From: Bacteroidaceae bacterium | Lineage (GTDB): Bacteria > Bacteroidota > Bacteroidia > Bacteroidales > Bacteroidaceae | NCBI GenBank assembly: GCA_024401215.1 | Contig: JAKSLL010000009.1 | Coordinates: forward strand, 18,853-82,852 | Length of the DNA stretch: 64,000 bases | Reading direction: 5' to 3' | Shown: positions 35,171 to 44,567 of the stretch, in pieces | How the letters are laid out: each line of letters starts with the position of its first letter | How positions within the stretch are numbered: position 1 is the stretch's first letter | Notes under the pieces: generated by a model | Database searches by the model: none | What the model was told of the DNA's origin: nothing | Seen by the model: the letters and a program-made list of their open reading frames with translations, nothing else | Position numbers and translations under genes: made by a program

Positions 35171-36451
35171 TTACATCTCGGATTTTGCATCTTCAGCAAT
35201 CTGCTTCGAAGGCGTAACACCATAATTAAGCAATTCCTGTATCTGCTTAGACAGGTTGCCTCTGCCCTCCTTCATCTGTCCAAGTCCCTTTTCGTAGGTG
35301 TTACGCATATTTGTCAACTGCGACCCAAGCTGCAGGTAACTCTCTGCAAATGTTGCATACTTGTCATATATCTTACCTGCAGCAATGAGGATGTCGCGGT
35401 TATTCTTCTCTTGACGCGTGTTCTGCCATGTGAGAAACATAAGCCTGAGCACTACCATGAGATTAGTAGGATTGATAATCAGCACGCCTTTCTTGTATGC
35501 CATTGCACCCAGCTGAGGGTTTCTATTCATGGCAAGTATGTAGCTTCCTTCATTTGGCACAAACATGAGCACGATAGGCATAGCCTTGCCCACACTCTTC
35601 TGATACTCTGCCTGCGAGAGTTCGTTAACATGCTTCCAGATAGAGTCATAATTTGCCTTTGCCGCAGCGTTGCGCTCTTCATCATTTTCTGCCCCCACAT
35701 AATTGGAATATGCTGTTAGCGACACTTTTGAATCGATTATTATGCATGACCCGTCTGCACCTTTGACAATTATATCAGGACGCTCGTTGGCACCGCTTTC
35801 ATTCTTCACATTCCACTGCTTCACATACTCCTCTCCTTCTCTCAACCCACTGTCACGCAATATGTTTTCCAAGACTTGCTCACCCCAGTCTCCCTGCACT
35901 TTTCCTCTATTCTTCAAGGCGTCAGCAAGATTCTGTGTTGTCTTGTCACGCTCTTTGTCATGTTCAAATACAGCTTTGATGCTTGCCTCCAAAGCGGTAG
36001 TGTTGCGTGTCTGTTCTTCCTTGCTCGTATTGACAAGCGAGCGCAAAGCTTCAAGCTCTTTCTTCAATGGGCCAACAATCAATTCCATCTGCTCATTATT
36101 GTTGCGCTTCAGCACTTCCGCCCTCTCTATCATCTCCTTCTCAAACTGCGCCCTCATCTGTTCGCGACTCAGATTAAGTTCAGTCATGAATCTTTCTTTC
36201 ATCTCTGCCTGCTCACGCTCTGCCTGCTCTCTCGAATGTATGTATGTACGCTGCATGGCGTCAAAGTTAGCCTTGAGAGTAACATTCTCTTTCATCAAAT
36301 CCTCTTTCTGCCGCCTTTCACCATCACATTCTGATTTCATCTCAGCATAGCGCAGTTCATCCTCCCTCTGCCTCTTCCGCATAAAGAAAAAGCACAAGCC
36401 AACACACAGCACTATAGCCAACAAAGAAAAAAACAAATCCATAATGTTCAA
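35171..36451 (-). CDS. rmuC: DNA recombination protein RmuC
   Basis: 426 residues. An N-terminal helix (about 3-23) anchors the protein, followed by a long coiled coil (25-175, Glu/Arg/Lys-rich). The RmuC domain follows: KNRGKVQGDWGEQVLENILRDSGLREGEEY, RPDIIVKGADGSCIIIDSKVSLTAY, FVPNEGSYILA, VLIINPTNLMVVLRLM. This nuclease-fold domain limits rearrangements at inverted repeats in E. coli. It is upstream of the lysozyme/acylation genes, possibly in one transcript. A minus-strand TATCTTTG at 36592-36599 is the best candidate for its promoter -7 box. Confidence 0.94.
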   Translation of the reverse strand: MNIMDLFFSLLAIVLCVGLCFFFMRKRQREDELRYAEMKSECDGERRQKEDLMKENVTLKANFDAMQRTYIHSREQAEREQAEMKERFMTELNLSREQMRAQFEKEMIERAEVLKRNNNEQMELIVGPLKKELEALRSLVNTSKEEQTRNTTALEASIKAVFEHDKERDKTTQNLADALKNRGKVQGDWGEQVLENILRDSGLREGEEYVKQWNVKNESGANERPDIIVKGADGSCIIIDSKVSLTAYSNYVGAENDEERNAAAKANYDSIWKHVNELSQAEYQKSVGKAMPIVLMFVPNEGSYILAMNRNPQLGAMAYKKGVLIINPTNLMVVLRLMFLTWQNTRQEKNNRDILIAAGKIYDKYATFAESYLQLGSQLTNMRNTYEKGLGQMKEGRGNLSKQIQELLNYGVTPSKQIAEDAKSEM

Positions 36452-36984
36452 TCAGTTATTCTTTCTCATGTAATATCGGTAAAGCAGATAAATAGATCAA
36501 TTAGAAGAAAGCCATCTCCACAGCATATCATTTTTGTCAACATTCACACTTCTCGCATTCACAATATTCCGCTGCCCACCCAAATTTTCAGCAAAGATAC
36601 ATCTTTTAAATATTATATAGAAATCTGTCATCACATTTCTCATTTTTACAATTCCTTTTAGCCTCATTCATGGCATTTTAAACTCATATTGCAACCCGAT
36701 ACGCCTATTCGCTAAAACAATGTTGCATTACCCCACAACGATACTTTGCGTTGCCTCGCAACGACACATTGCTTTGCTAACTAACATCAACTCACATGAA
36801 TAATGCAAGTCAGTCATTTTCACACTTGTAAGTAAATTCATCAAGAAGATGTAAGCAAAAAAGATGTGCTTAATTTGACTATATGATTTTCTTTTACTAA
36901 ATTTGCAATTTGATATATGCCATCAGCTTTTCTGATGATTATCTATCTTTTTAATAATCTTTCCACTGACGTACATTACCAAAA
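36452..36984. other. Divergent intergenic region rmuC / esterase
   Basis: 533 bases without a gene. It holds a minus-strand TATCTTTG -7 box (36592-36599, for rmuC, weak -33), a small hairpin CGTTGC/GCAACG (36752-36766) among repeated TTGC/GCAA words, and the plus-strand esterase promoter at 36874-36905. Confidence 0.55.
36874..36905 (+). promoter_or_regulatory. Promoter of the esterase gene
   Basis: TTTG (36874-36877), a 20-base spacer and TAAATTTG (36898-36905) match the Bacteroidetes consensus. The start codon is about 75 bases downstream of the predicted transcription start. Confidence 0.75.
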
Positions 36985-38142
36985 ATGAAAAAGACAAGTT
37001 TATCAATGATTTTCGCTCTTTTGAGCTTCTTTTCTGCTTCTGCTCAGCAGTCGCATGTCAACATCCAATACGACCCACAGCGAAACACGGAGAACATCAC
37101 TCCATTCAGCTGCCAGGTTATCTCACCAGAAGTGCATGACGACCACTCTGTAACATTCAGAGTGAAGGCGCCTGACGCAAAAGAAGTGAAACTAACTGGC
37201 TCTATGTTTGTTGGCGAAGAGGCTCGCAAGCAAGTGCCTTTCACGAAGGGTGAAGATGGCATTTGGACGCTCAAGCTCGGACCACTCACACCAGAGATTT
37301 ATTTCTACTATGTCATTGTTGACGGAGTACAGAATGTTGACCCAAACAACACTTTCACAGGCCATGCAGCTATGCCAGCTTTCAGCATGCTTTTTGTGCA
37401 TGGCGATGAACCAACATGGTATGATCCAAAGCCAGAAGTGCCACATGGAAGCATAACAACACATTACTATAAGTCATCAGTGACAAACGCTCTCCGCGAT
37501 ATGCTTGTATATACTCCTGCAAATTTCGATCCAAAGAAGAAGTATCCAGTACTTTACCTCATGGGCGGCTCTGGCGACCTTACCGAGACATGGGTTATGC
37601 ACGGAAGGGCTAACTGGATACTCGACAATATGATTCACGAAGGATTGGCGAAGGAGATGATTGTTGTATTCCCTAACGACCAGATGGTGACACGAAGCCA
37701 TCCTCAGCATACAGAATTGGCTTTCCCTCTTATCGAGAAAGAGCTTGTTGATTGTGTCATTCCTTTTGTCGAATCTCATTACAATGTGATACAAGACCGC
37801 CACTCACGCGCCCTCTGCGGATTGTCTATGGGAGGAAGAATGTCACAATATGTGGGATTAAGAAATCTTGACGTGTTTGGCTCTGTTGGCTTATTGAGCG
37901 CAGCCATCGATGTCAGCGAAACTCCTGCCTTGAAAGACAGCGACATCAATAACAAGCTTGACTATCTGTTCATTGGAGGCGGACCTTACGAGACAGGCTT
38001 CCTAGCACGACACACTCGACTCCACGAAGAATTGGAGAAGATGGGAGTAAAGCATGAGTATTATGTGGCAGGAGCGGCTCACGACCTTGTTACATGGCGT
38101 CACCTTCTCTATGACAGATTCTTGAGAAATCTTTGGAAATAA
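36985..38142 (+). CDS. Secreted esterase with N-terminal E-set domain
   Basis: 385 residues with a signal peptide (cleavage after FSASA, residue 20). Residues 35-130 form an immunoglobulin-like E-set/CBM48-like domain (VTFRVKAPDAKEVKLTGSM...GIWTLKLGPLTPEIYFYYVIVDG). Residues 150-385 form an esterase-D/feruloyl-esterase-type alpha/beta hydrolase: YPVLYLMGGSGDLTETW, nucleophile Ser in CGLSMGGR (about 280), YLFIGGG and His in AAHDLVTWRH (about 366). Such proteins in Prevotella remove feruloyl or acetyl groups from xylan; the substrate here is not proven. Single-gene transcript, with its own promoter and a downstream terminator. Confidence 0.92.
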   Translation: MKKTSLSMIFALLSFFSASAQQSHVNIQYDPQRNTENITPFSCQVISPEVHDDHSVTFRVKAPDAKEVKLTGSMFVGEEARKQVPFTKGEDGIWTLKLGPLTPEIYFYYVIVDGVQNVDPNNTFTGHAAMPAFSMLFVHGDEPTWYDPKPEVPHGSITTHYYKSSVTNALRDMLVYTPANFDPKKKYPVLYLMGGSGDLTETWVMHGRANWILDNMIHEGLAKEMIVVFPNDQMVTRSHPQHTELAFPLIEKELVDCVIPFVESHYNVIQDRHSRALCGLSMGGRMSQYVGLRNLDVFGSVGLLSAAIDVSETPALKDSDINNKLDYLFIGGGPYETGFLARHTRLHEELEKMGVKHEYYVAGAAHDLVTWRHLLYDRFLRNLWK

Positions 38143-38249
38143 GTACTGGTGAAAAATAACTTCCTAAAGTTTTTGAGCAATAAATATCAACAGCTTTGAC
38201 TTGTCTCTGTCTTACCACACAGGCTGAGGCAAGTTAACAAGAATAGATG

Positions 38250-38287
38250 AAAAGTCCTCATGCACACATACTGCATTGAGGACTTTT
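38250..38287 (+). terminator. Intrinsic terminator after esterase
   Basis: AAAAGTCCTCATGC (38250-38263) pairs with GCATTGAGGACTTTT (38273-38287) with one bulge; the T-run continues to 38289. Confidence 0.8.
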
Positions 38288-38368
38288 TTGTACCGTTTTA
38301 AACCTTGATTAGCATACATCGGTCATACTAACAAATCAATTAAATTAAACTAAACTAAATCACTAACA

Positions 38369-38911
38369 ATGAAAAAAACTTTATTAACAGCAATACTTTT
38401 TACGCTTATAGCATTTACTGCTGCGGCGCAAAACAATAATGGCAATCAGCGACAGCGCAGACAGCGCATGGACCCTACTGAGATGCACACTCGTCAAGCA
38501 GAACGACTCATAAAAGAGATGAAGCTTGACAAAGAAAAAGAAGATTTATTCAAGGTTCTCTATCTTGACTATCAGACTGCTCGACAAAACGCTCTCGACC
38601 CAAAGGGAGAAAATAAAGAAGAAGAGGCTATCGACTACAAGGCTCTCACAGATGAGAAGGCAAAAGAACTCATCGAGAAGCAGCTCGCCACTCAAGAGGC
38701 ACAAAACAAGATTGACCGCGAATACTACACTCGCTTCCTTGATATCATCACTCCTACACAAGCCGCACAGATCTTCCTCCAAAGACAGATGCGTGCCAAC
38801 AGACAAGGCTTCGAAGGTCAAAGAGGTGGATTTGGCGGACCTGGCAGAGGATTCGGTGGACAAGGCGGCGGATTTGGCGGTCCCGGTGGATTTGGTGGCG
38901 GAGGCTTCTAA
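38369..38911 (+). CDS. Small periplasmic Spy-like protein with Gly-rich tail
   Basis: 180 residues. Signal peptide (cleavage after TAAA, residue 20). A charged helical region (about 30-145; RMDPTEMHTRQAERLIKEMKLDKEKEDLF...YYTRFLDIITPTQAAQIFLQRQM) resembles Spy/CpxP-type LTxxQ hairpins and Bacteroidetes DUF4890 proteins. The last 35 residues repeat GGFGGPG. Spy-type proteins are ATP-independent periplasmic chaperones; that role here is inferred from the helix pattern. A terminator follows. Confidence 0.85.
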   Translation: MKKTLLTAILFTLIAFTAAAQNNNGNQRQRRQRMDPTEMHTRQAERLIKEMKLDKEKEDLFKVLYLDYQTARQNALDPKGENKEEEAIDYKALTDEKAKELIEKQLATQEAQNKIDREYYTRFLDIITPTQAAQIFLQRQMRANRQGFEGQRGGFGGPGRGFGGQGGGFGGPGGFGGGGF

Positions 38912-38990
38912 TCAACTACTGATAAATCAAGCGTCCATCTTGAAGAAAGACAAAACAATAAATACCCTTAATTCAAAATAAACTTCACGA

Positions 38991-39024
38991 GGAAGGGGCT
39001 GATGCAAATTGTATCAAGCCCCTT
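38991..39024 (+). terminator. Intrinsic terminator
   Basis: GAAGGGGCTGAT and ATCAAGCCCCTTC pair with one bulged base around a 9-base loop, followed by TCTATTGTT. It could serve the Spy-like gene on the plus strand and, less well, the converging gene at 39071. Confidence 0.7.
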
Positions 39025-39070
39025 CTCTATTGTTATGAATATCCGATAACTCCCTACAGGAAGAAATATG

Positions 39071-41140
39071 CTATATGATATTCAAATGCACTTCTATGAT
39101 AGCCTTATACTGCTTGCCATCCGTATGCGTGTACACAACCGCCTGACGAACAACATAAGTCTTACCTCTTGTCAACCTGTTTGGGTATTGTCCAACAGAA
39201 CATGCATAATCCGACGTATGTAATTCTGCAAATACTGCTGCTGTACCATCATAAGAACAAACATTGCCCATAGTGTTGAACCAATGGCCAAAAACAGTTG
39301 ATGACGATGTTGTTGTAGTTGTGTTATACTTGAATGTCTTACCATCTTTGTTTACTCCAGCAAATACAAGAGTGCCTGGCGTGCCTGGCTGCTTGTTGCT
39401 TTGCAAAGACTTCATCTGCTTCGTACTAACACCCAAAGCCTGACTGATAGCATCCATGTCATAATTCACGACTACAGAGGTGTAAGATGACGACAAGGCA
39501 AGATTTGCATCAATGACAACTGTTGTGTCACGTCGAGCATAATCATCAGGATAAGCATCATAAGTGCGTGTTGTATTCTGTGCCGCACAGCCTTCAAACG
39601 TAACTTGATATGGCCACTGCTCATCATTATCCACTTTGTCATCCCACTCATGATGAAAATGTGAAGTAGGTGCGCCCAACACAACAAGCCATGCTCGCTT
39701 AGTATCTTCAGGAAGATCAAGTGAGGCTGTGCCTTTGATTTCGCTTGACATCTGGCCATACACACAAGTGCCATCTTTCTTTTGAGCTACAAAACCATAT
39801 CTCCATCCAGCAAACTCCTTCTTTATGCTGCGATACCCCTTTGCACCTGCTATACCTTCAAAATCAACCTTGACAGTCTTTCCTGGAACAATGCCCTTGA
39901 GGCGAATAATGTTGAAACCATAGTTTTGCGGACAGCATGAAGCATTGACTGCGTAAGTATTTTCTGTCCCCTCCACAAATAAAAGTTGTGTGGAGAACGC
40001 ATCTTGATAATTCTTACCTCGCTCACGGATGCCGTCAATATCCCATGTTGCTGTACGACAAGCATAGTCAAACATCACCTTGTTGAAGTCATCCTGCGAA
40101 AGGTTGTTCATACGCTTGAATGTTTCAACAGGATCCTCTGGTCTCCTTGTTGCGCGCCACAAACGTCCAATAAAATCCTGCCCGTAAAGCTGGCAGAAAT
40201 AATACTGGCAGAAATAATTCCTGTATCTATTATCCTCATGAAGGAAGTTTTTATAAGCATTAGCTACATAATCGCCGTAGTAGTTTACCGTGAATAATGA
40301 AGATGGGAATACATTGTATGCCTGCCACTGTGCGCAGCTTTCCCACCATCCGTTTCCACCTACGCCATTATCTCCTGTACCCCATTGCCATCCTCTGTCG
40401 CTTCCTAAGTCAGCACTAACAAGGAACTGGAACACATGCCCTATCTCATGAGCTGCTGTGTGTCCACCCTCAGCAGATGCAGCCAATGGGTTGCAATGAA
40501 ACAGACCAACATTGTAGGAAGATGTACGCTTTGTTGTTCCGTCATAATAGGAGTATGTAGCTTTCTGACCAGAGCCGTCAGCTCGCCAAGTGGTCTGGTT
40601 AACAATAAACATCTCTATCTTCACTTTGTCTGTTGACGATTTGCCTGGTTCGAGGAATCCCAAATCTTCAACATACTTCTTCCATATCTTCTCTCCATTA
40701 GCAAGAAGTGTCTTGATATTTATCGTATGACCGTCAAGAGTAACAGAATTATTCTTCAGCGTTAGCCCTTTCTCCCAGAAGCAAACGAAATGCTCAGACT
40801 CCATCGAACGCTGAAAACACCATTGTGACGATTCTTTTGTAAAGTCACAAGTGCTATAACCTTCTGGTTTAGCAAGAAAGCGCTCTATAGCATCAAATCT
40901 GTAAACTCCGTCTGTTCGATAAGTTTTCGACAGCCCAACTACACGGTCGCCTGTCTCATAATATTTGAAACGCTTGAAACCTGACTTGTTGAATTCTATT
41001 GAATCGACATTACCCAAATCCACAATCTCGTTAGCGATGAAACGGTCATTGAACTGAAACCAAAGGGTGTCAGGCTTCACCTGTGCAAATAAATTCATCG
41101 CTAAAGAGCAAGACAATATAAGAGATGTAAAACGCTTCAT
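39071..41140 (-). CDS. Secreted protein with HEIGH motif and DUF4859-like C-terminus
   Basis: 689 residues. Signal peptide (cleavage near NLFAQ, residue 19). An N-terminal Bacteroidetes surface-protein segment (WFQFNDRF..NEIVDLGNVDSIEFN) leads to a region resembling DUF6055 (about 110-400) with HTAAHEIGHVFQF (HExxH, His about 231) and GWWESCAQWQAYNVFP, a metallopeptidase-like arrangement. A jelly-roll-like segment follows, then a C-terminal DUF4859-like domain (about 545-689; VNYDMDAISQALGVSTKQM). The Glu in GWWES could be the third zinc ligand. The protease function is inferred. A MITE-like element ends six bases upstream of the ATG. Confidence 0.88.
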   Translation of the reverse strand: MKRFTSLILSCSLAMNLFAQVKPDTLWFQFNDRFIANEIVDLGNVDSIEFNKSGFKRFKYYETGDRVVGLSKTYRTDGVYRFDAIERFLAKPEGYSTCDFTKESSQWCFQRSMESEHFVCFWEKGLTLKNNSVTLDGHTINIKTLLANGEKIWKKYVEDLGFLEPGKSSTDKVKIEMFIVNQTTWRADGSGQKATYSYYDGTTKRTSSYNVGLFHCNPLAASAEGGHTAAHEIGHVFQFLVSADLGSDRGWQWGTGDNGVGGNGWWESCAQWQAYNVFPSSLFTVNYYGDYVANAYKNFLHEDNRYRNYFCQYYFCQLYGQDFIGRLWRATRRPEDPVETFKRMNNLSQDDFNKVMFDYACRTATWDIDGIRERGKNYQDAFSTQLLFVEGTENTYAVNASCCPQNYGFNIIRLKGIVPGKTVKVDFEGIAGAKGYRSIKKEFAGWRYGFVAQKKDGTCVYGQMSSEIKGTASLDLPEDTKRAWLVVLGAPTSHFHHEWDDKVDNDEQWPYQVTFEGCAAQNTTRTYDAYPDDYARRDTTVVIDANLALSSSYTSVVVNYDMDAISQALGVSTKQMKSLQSNKQPGTPGTLVFAGVNKDGKTFKYNTTTTTSSSTVFGHWFNTMGNVCSYDGTAAVFAELHTSDYACSVGQYPNRLTRGKTYVVRQAVVYTHTDGKQYKAIIEVHLNII

Positions 41141-41146
41141 TTGGTA

Positions 41147-41565
41147 TTAAGTAGGTAATCAAAAATATTTATATGTTTATCCTCGTAGGTGTGTTCTTAA
41201 TATCTATACTCTCTTTTTTGAAACACTCTTGCGCTTAGCACCTTCTCGTTCGCCTTCATTCTTTGGCTCCGACAAGTCGAGCAGAAGATAGTAATCTGCA
41301 TCAAAATAAGTATCTGTACAAAATTATTTTCATAATCAAGAACCTTTAGCCTCGGCGAAGCCAATGAAGAGAATGAGAGAATGCCGTCTGGATAGCTTCT
41401 CTTAATTCCAATCGTAACGGTTTAATTCTTAATTAGTAAGAATAGTTTGCTAGCAAACTGAAAGAAGAAATCTCTAATTTCTCTAAATTCTTGATGAATA
41501 TAAAAATAATTTTGACCACTTACTTAGAGTATATCTATTATAAAACTATTTTGACCACCTACTTA
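41147..41565 (-). mobile_element. MITE-like element, copy 1 (with nested insertion)
   Basis: The 419-bp element has inverted ends: TAAGTAGGTAATCAAAAATA (41148-41167) against TTTGACCACCTACTTA (41550-41565). It carries no gene. About 150 bases at its left, from the end to GGCTCCGACAAGTCGAGC, are a near-exact inverted copy of the right part of the element at 59339-59636. A related segment of about 220 bases (41307-41526) with its own similar ends is inserted within it. The TAA stop of the gene at 41563 is the inverted end itself. Confidence 0.75.
41307..41526. mobile_element. Nested element inside MITE copy 1
   Basis: Compared with the 59-kb copy, the junction GCATCAAAATA / GAGTATATC is interrupted here. 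The insert starts TAAGTATCTGTACAAAATTA and ends TAATTTTGACCACTTACTTA, which are imperfect inverted repeats resembling the outer ends. It is probably a related short element inserted into the first, or a partial duplication of its end. Confidence 0.55.
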
Positions 41566-42015
41566 TTTCTTATTTACTTTAATAGAAGATGCCCCTGCAG
41601 ATATGACATAAATGCCTTTAGGAAGGTTTTTAAGACTCACAGTTATTACATCTGCATGCTTAACAACTTCAGCCTTGACATCACCACCTCCTACAGAACA
41701 TACTCTAACGGATTTCACATCTGACGATGCTATCACAACTACATTATCCCTAAACGTCACATTTTCACGAGACAGCACTTGCTCGATAGAGTTAGGGTCA
41801 TCTGTTGCAGATATGTAGAAATTCTTGATATCAGAAAACTCATAAGTATCTGCATTCACAATGACCTTCCCATCTTTGAAATGTAACATTGGGTTACTCT
41901 CGCCTCCAAGAAGATAATAAACAAGAGTGCCATCTGAGAGAGTGAAAACAACACTCTTTGCGCTCGCAGCAACAACTACAAAGCACAACATCAATAATAA
42001 AGTAAGCCTTTTCAT
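41563..42015 (-). CDS. Small secreted protein with T9SS sorting-like C-terminus
   Basis: 150 residues. Signal peptide (cleavage near AASAK, residue 19). The first half (VVFTLSDGTLVYYLLGGESNPMLHFKDGKVIVN...EFSDIKNFYI) is a motif seen at the N-terminus of many Prevotella secreted proteins. The last 65 residues (VVVIASSDVKSVRVCSVGGGDVKAEVVKHADVITVSLKNLPKGIYVI...SIKVNKK) resemble a type-A T9SS C-terminal sorting domain. The protein would be almost only a signal peptide plus sorting domain. The stop codon lies in the inverted end of the MITE-like element, so the last residues may have been altered by insertion. Confidence 0.8.
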   Translation of the reverse strand: MKRLTLLLMLCFVVVAASAKSVVFTLSDGTLVYYLLGGESNPMLHFKDGKVIVNADTYEFSDIKNFYISATDDPNSIEQVLSRENVTFRDNVVVIASSDVKSVRVCSVGGGDVKAEVVKHADVITVSLKNLPKGIYVISAGASSIKVNKK

Positions 42016-42051
42016 TTTTTCAAATAATAGCTATAAGTCACGGCATTAAGG

Positions 42052-42237
42052 TTATTTTCCTTTCTTCAGCATACCACGCACATTATACCCATACCATATC
42101 AAGGCTAAAAAGAAGACCACCATGATAGCCATCGACATAGTATCACTAAGCACTACATAAAGCCAAATGCTTGCTCCAAATCCTACAAATATAAAAATGA
42201 AGGACAGAATAAAAAAGATTGTTTTAAGATTCTCCAT
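42052..42237 (-). CDS. Small membrane protein, two helices
   Basis: 61 residues from the ATG at 42237 (MENLKTIFF); upstream codons are in frame to 42330 but look non-coding. Two hydrophobic helices (about 5-30 and 34-50) end in a basic tail (NVRGMLKKGK). No family recognised. It lies between cysS and the sorting-domain protein, reading the same way. Confidence 0.6.
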   Translation of the reverse strand: MENLKTIFFILSFIFIFVGFGASIWLYVVLSDTMSMAIMVVFFLALIWYGYNVRGMLKKGK

Positions 42238-42352
42238 AGTAATATTCTTTTTTGGTAAAGTAAAAAAAGTAATCCTGATTTTGTATTTTATGATGTAAGG
42301 GCAGAAATGTGTTCGACAATGTTTTGTCAAAACTCATTTCTGCCCCTTATTT

Positions 42353-43858
42353 CTATTTATTCAGTTTCCAAAAGAAACCATCTTTTGTGTCTTTAACTTC
42401 AAATCCGAGAGCTGCAAGATTGTCTCTGATCATATCAGATGTTGCCCAGTCTTTGTTCGCTTTAGCTTTTGAACGCTGTTCAAGCAACATGTCAACAACC
42501 TTACCAAAAGCTTCTTCGCGAGCTGAATTATCATCACCAGCAGCATTAACTCCTGCTTTGATGCCAAGAATGTCAAACACAAATGTAGCGAACATCTGCT
42601 TCAACGCTTCAAGTGCCTCTTGTGACACCCATGCTTTCTTGTCAAGTATGCTGTTTATCAGCTTTGAAGCCTCAAAAAGGTTGCTAATAACAATTGGCGT
42701 ATTGAGGTCATCATTCATAGCTTCATAGCTCTTCTCCTCAATAGCTTTAACCTGGTCAAGAGTAACCTCAGGAGCAGATGCTACGGGTCCAGCTGTGATG
42801 TTTCCAAGAGCATTCCATGCATCAAGAAGTCTTTCAAGACCCTTCTCTGCTGCCTGAAGAGCTTCGTTAGAGAAGTCAACAGTTGAGCGGTAATGCGCCT
42901 GAAGAATAAAGAAACGAATCACCATTGCGCTGTATCCGCGCTCAAGTCGCTCATGGTCGCCAGCAAAGAACTGTGGGAGAGTTATGAAATTATTATATGA
43001 CTTACCCATCTTCTTTCCGTCGATAGTAATCATATTGTTATGCATCCAATATGTAACCATCTGATCGCCCTGAGATGCTACAGCCTGAGCTATCTCACAT
43101 TCATGATGAGGGAAGACAAGGTCAAGTCCACCGCCATGAATGTCGAAATGATTGCCAAGATACTTACGTCCCATAGCAGTACATTCGCAATGCCACCCTG
43201 GGAATCCGTCGCTCCATGGCGAAGGCCAACGCATAATATGCTCTGGCTGTGCAGCTTTCCAAAGAGCGAAATCTGCCTGATTCTTCTTTTCGCCCACTCC
43301 TGCAAGCTCGCGTGATGCATCCTTTATATTCTCAAGTGAACGTCCTGAAAGGATGCCATATTTATGAACCTTGTCATATTTCTCAACATCAAAATATACA
43401 GAGCCACAGCTTTCATAAGCAAAACCATTATCGAGAATCTGCTGAACAAGCTGCTGCTGTTCGATGATATGACCTGATGCATGCGGCTCAATTGATGGTG
43501 GAAGACACCCAAGAGCATCCATTGCCTCATGGAAGCGATTTGTATAATACTGAGCCACCTCCATTGGCTCAAGCTCTTCAAGACGGGCCTTCTTGGCTAT
43601 CTTATCCTCTCCCTCGTCAGCATCATGCTCAAGATGACCAACATCAGTAATGTTTCTTACATATCGAACTTTATATCCAAGATGTTTGAGATAACGGAAT
43701 AAAATATCGAATGTAATAGCTGGGCGAGCATGACCGAGATGCGCATCTCCATATACCGTAGGGCCACACACATACATCCCCACATGAGGTGCATGAAGTG
43801 GTTTGAAAACTTCCTTTCTACGGGTAAGAGTGTTATAAATATAAAGTGCTTGTTCCAT
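42353..43858 (-). CDS. cysS: Cysteinyl-tRNA synthetase
   Basis: 501 residues. The class I signature HLGHARP follows CGPTVYGDA. Zinc ligands include the Cys in CGPTV and CEC/HHEC ([20 protein letters not shown]), and the [12 protein letters not shown] loop replaces KMSKS. The anticodon-binding region is C-terminal and ends [14 protein letters not shown]. It charges tRNA-Cys. A minus-strand TATCTTTG -7 box lies upstream at 43944-43951. Confidence 0.97.
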   Translation of the reverse strand: MEQALYIYNTLTRRKEVFKPLHAPHVGMYVCGPTVYGDAHLGHARPAITFDILFRYLKHLGYKVRYVRNITDVGHLEHDADEGEDKIAKKARLEELEPMEVAQYYTNRFHEAMDALGCLPPSIEPHASGHIIEQQQLVQQILDNGFAYESCGSVYFDVEKYDKVHKYGILSGRSLENIKDASRELAGVGEKKNQADFALWKAAQPEHIMRWPSPWSDGFPGWHCECTAMGRKYLGNHFDIHGGGLDLVFPHHECEIAQAVASQGDQMVTYWMHNNMITIDGKKMGKSYNNFITLPQFFAGDHERLERGYSAMVIRFFILQAHYRSTVDFSNEALQAAEKGLERLLDAWNALGNITAGPVASAPEVTLDQVKAIEEKSYEAMNDDLNTPIVISNLFEASKLINSILDKKAWVSQEALEALKQMFATFVFDILGIKAGVNAAGDDNSAREEAFGKVVDMLLEQRSKAKANKDWATSDMIRDNLAALGFEVKDTKDGFFWKLNK

Positions 43859-44167
43859 ACTTAATTTCTTTGTTTTTAATGTTATCTACTGAATTGAGAA
43901 TAACTATTATCGCTGAAAACCACTTGCGATTGTTTTTATAATGCAAAGATAAAAAAAAATGTTGGCGTTTTAACACATTATTTATTAAAAAACAAGAATT
44001 GATAGCTGTTAATGCAAATAATTGCTCTTTTTCTCTCCTTTGAACCTTGTTTGATTGTTCTGCTTTCCTGTTTGCCACATTTTGACCACACCCATTCCAC
44101 CTAAAAAACAAAAAAGTCTGTCAACTTTACGTCAACAGACTTAACCCTTAAGGCTTCGTTCTCTAAA
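43859..44167. other. Intergenic region cysS / TM2 gene
   Basis: 309 bases. It holds the cysS -7 box TATCTTTG on the minus strand (43951-43944; no good -33 element) and the terminator of the TM2 gene at 44104-44142. The remainder is AT-rich without recognisable content. Confidence 0.5.
44104..44142 (-). terminator. Terminator of TM2 gene
   Basis: On the minus strand AAGTCTGT pairs with ACAGACTT (plus 44135-44142 and 44114-44121), followed by TTTTGTTTTTT. It lies about 25 bases after the TM2 stop. Confidence 0.75.
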
Positions 44168-44392
44168 TTACATGATAGAGATGAATTTAGCAGCCTCAAC
44201 ACGCTCCTGGAACTTTTCCTCAGTATCCATAAGGTACATAATACCCTCAACGATAGCAAGGATTGATGGAATACCAGTCCAGCAAAGAACGAGGTAAACG
44301 ATACCTGGTACTGTGTGGCCCATGTAGAAACGGTGAACACCAAGAGATCCACAAAGGAGAGCAAGAATTGCTGCAGTTGTCTTATTCTTCAT
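44168..44392 (-). CDS. TM2-domain membrane protein
   Basis: 74 residues from the ATG at 44392 (MKNKTTAAIL); an in-frame ATG at 44434 would add an unlikely basic extension. The TM2 pattern is clear: ALLCGSLGVHRFYMGHTVPGIVYLVLCWTGIPSILAIVEGIMYL, two helices joined by a short polar turn. The tail MDTEEKFQERVEAAKF is helical. TM2 proteins are widespread and of unknown function in bacteria. Monocistronic, with its own terminator. Confidence 0.88.
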   Translation of the reverse strand: MKNKTTAAILALLCGSLGVHRFYMGHTVPGIVYLVLCWTGIPSILAIVEGIMYLMDTEEKFQERVEAAKFISIM

Positions 44393-44567
44393 TGTCGTAA
44401 ATATTTTATTTCTTGTTCTCGCGGCAGAGAACATAGTTTGAAGTACAACGAGGAGCCGCAGTCCTGTTGCTTTTTTATATTTGTTGCAAAATTAGCAACT
44501 TTATATTAAATAAAAAAATAAAAGTTAAAAAAATCTTAAAAACTTGTTATTTTTTTACGTTTTCTAC

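Noticed and set aside
34847-35719. Plus-strand open frame of 290 codons
   Set aside because: It is antisense to the GH25 and rmuC genes, with Cys/Leu-rich nonsense composition.
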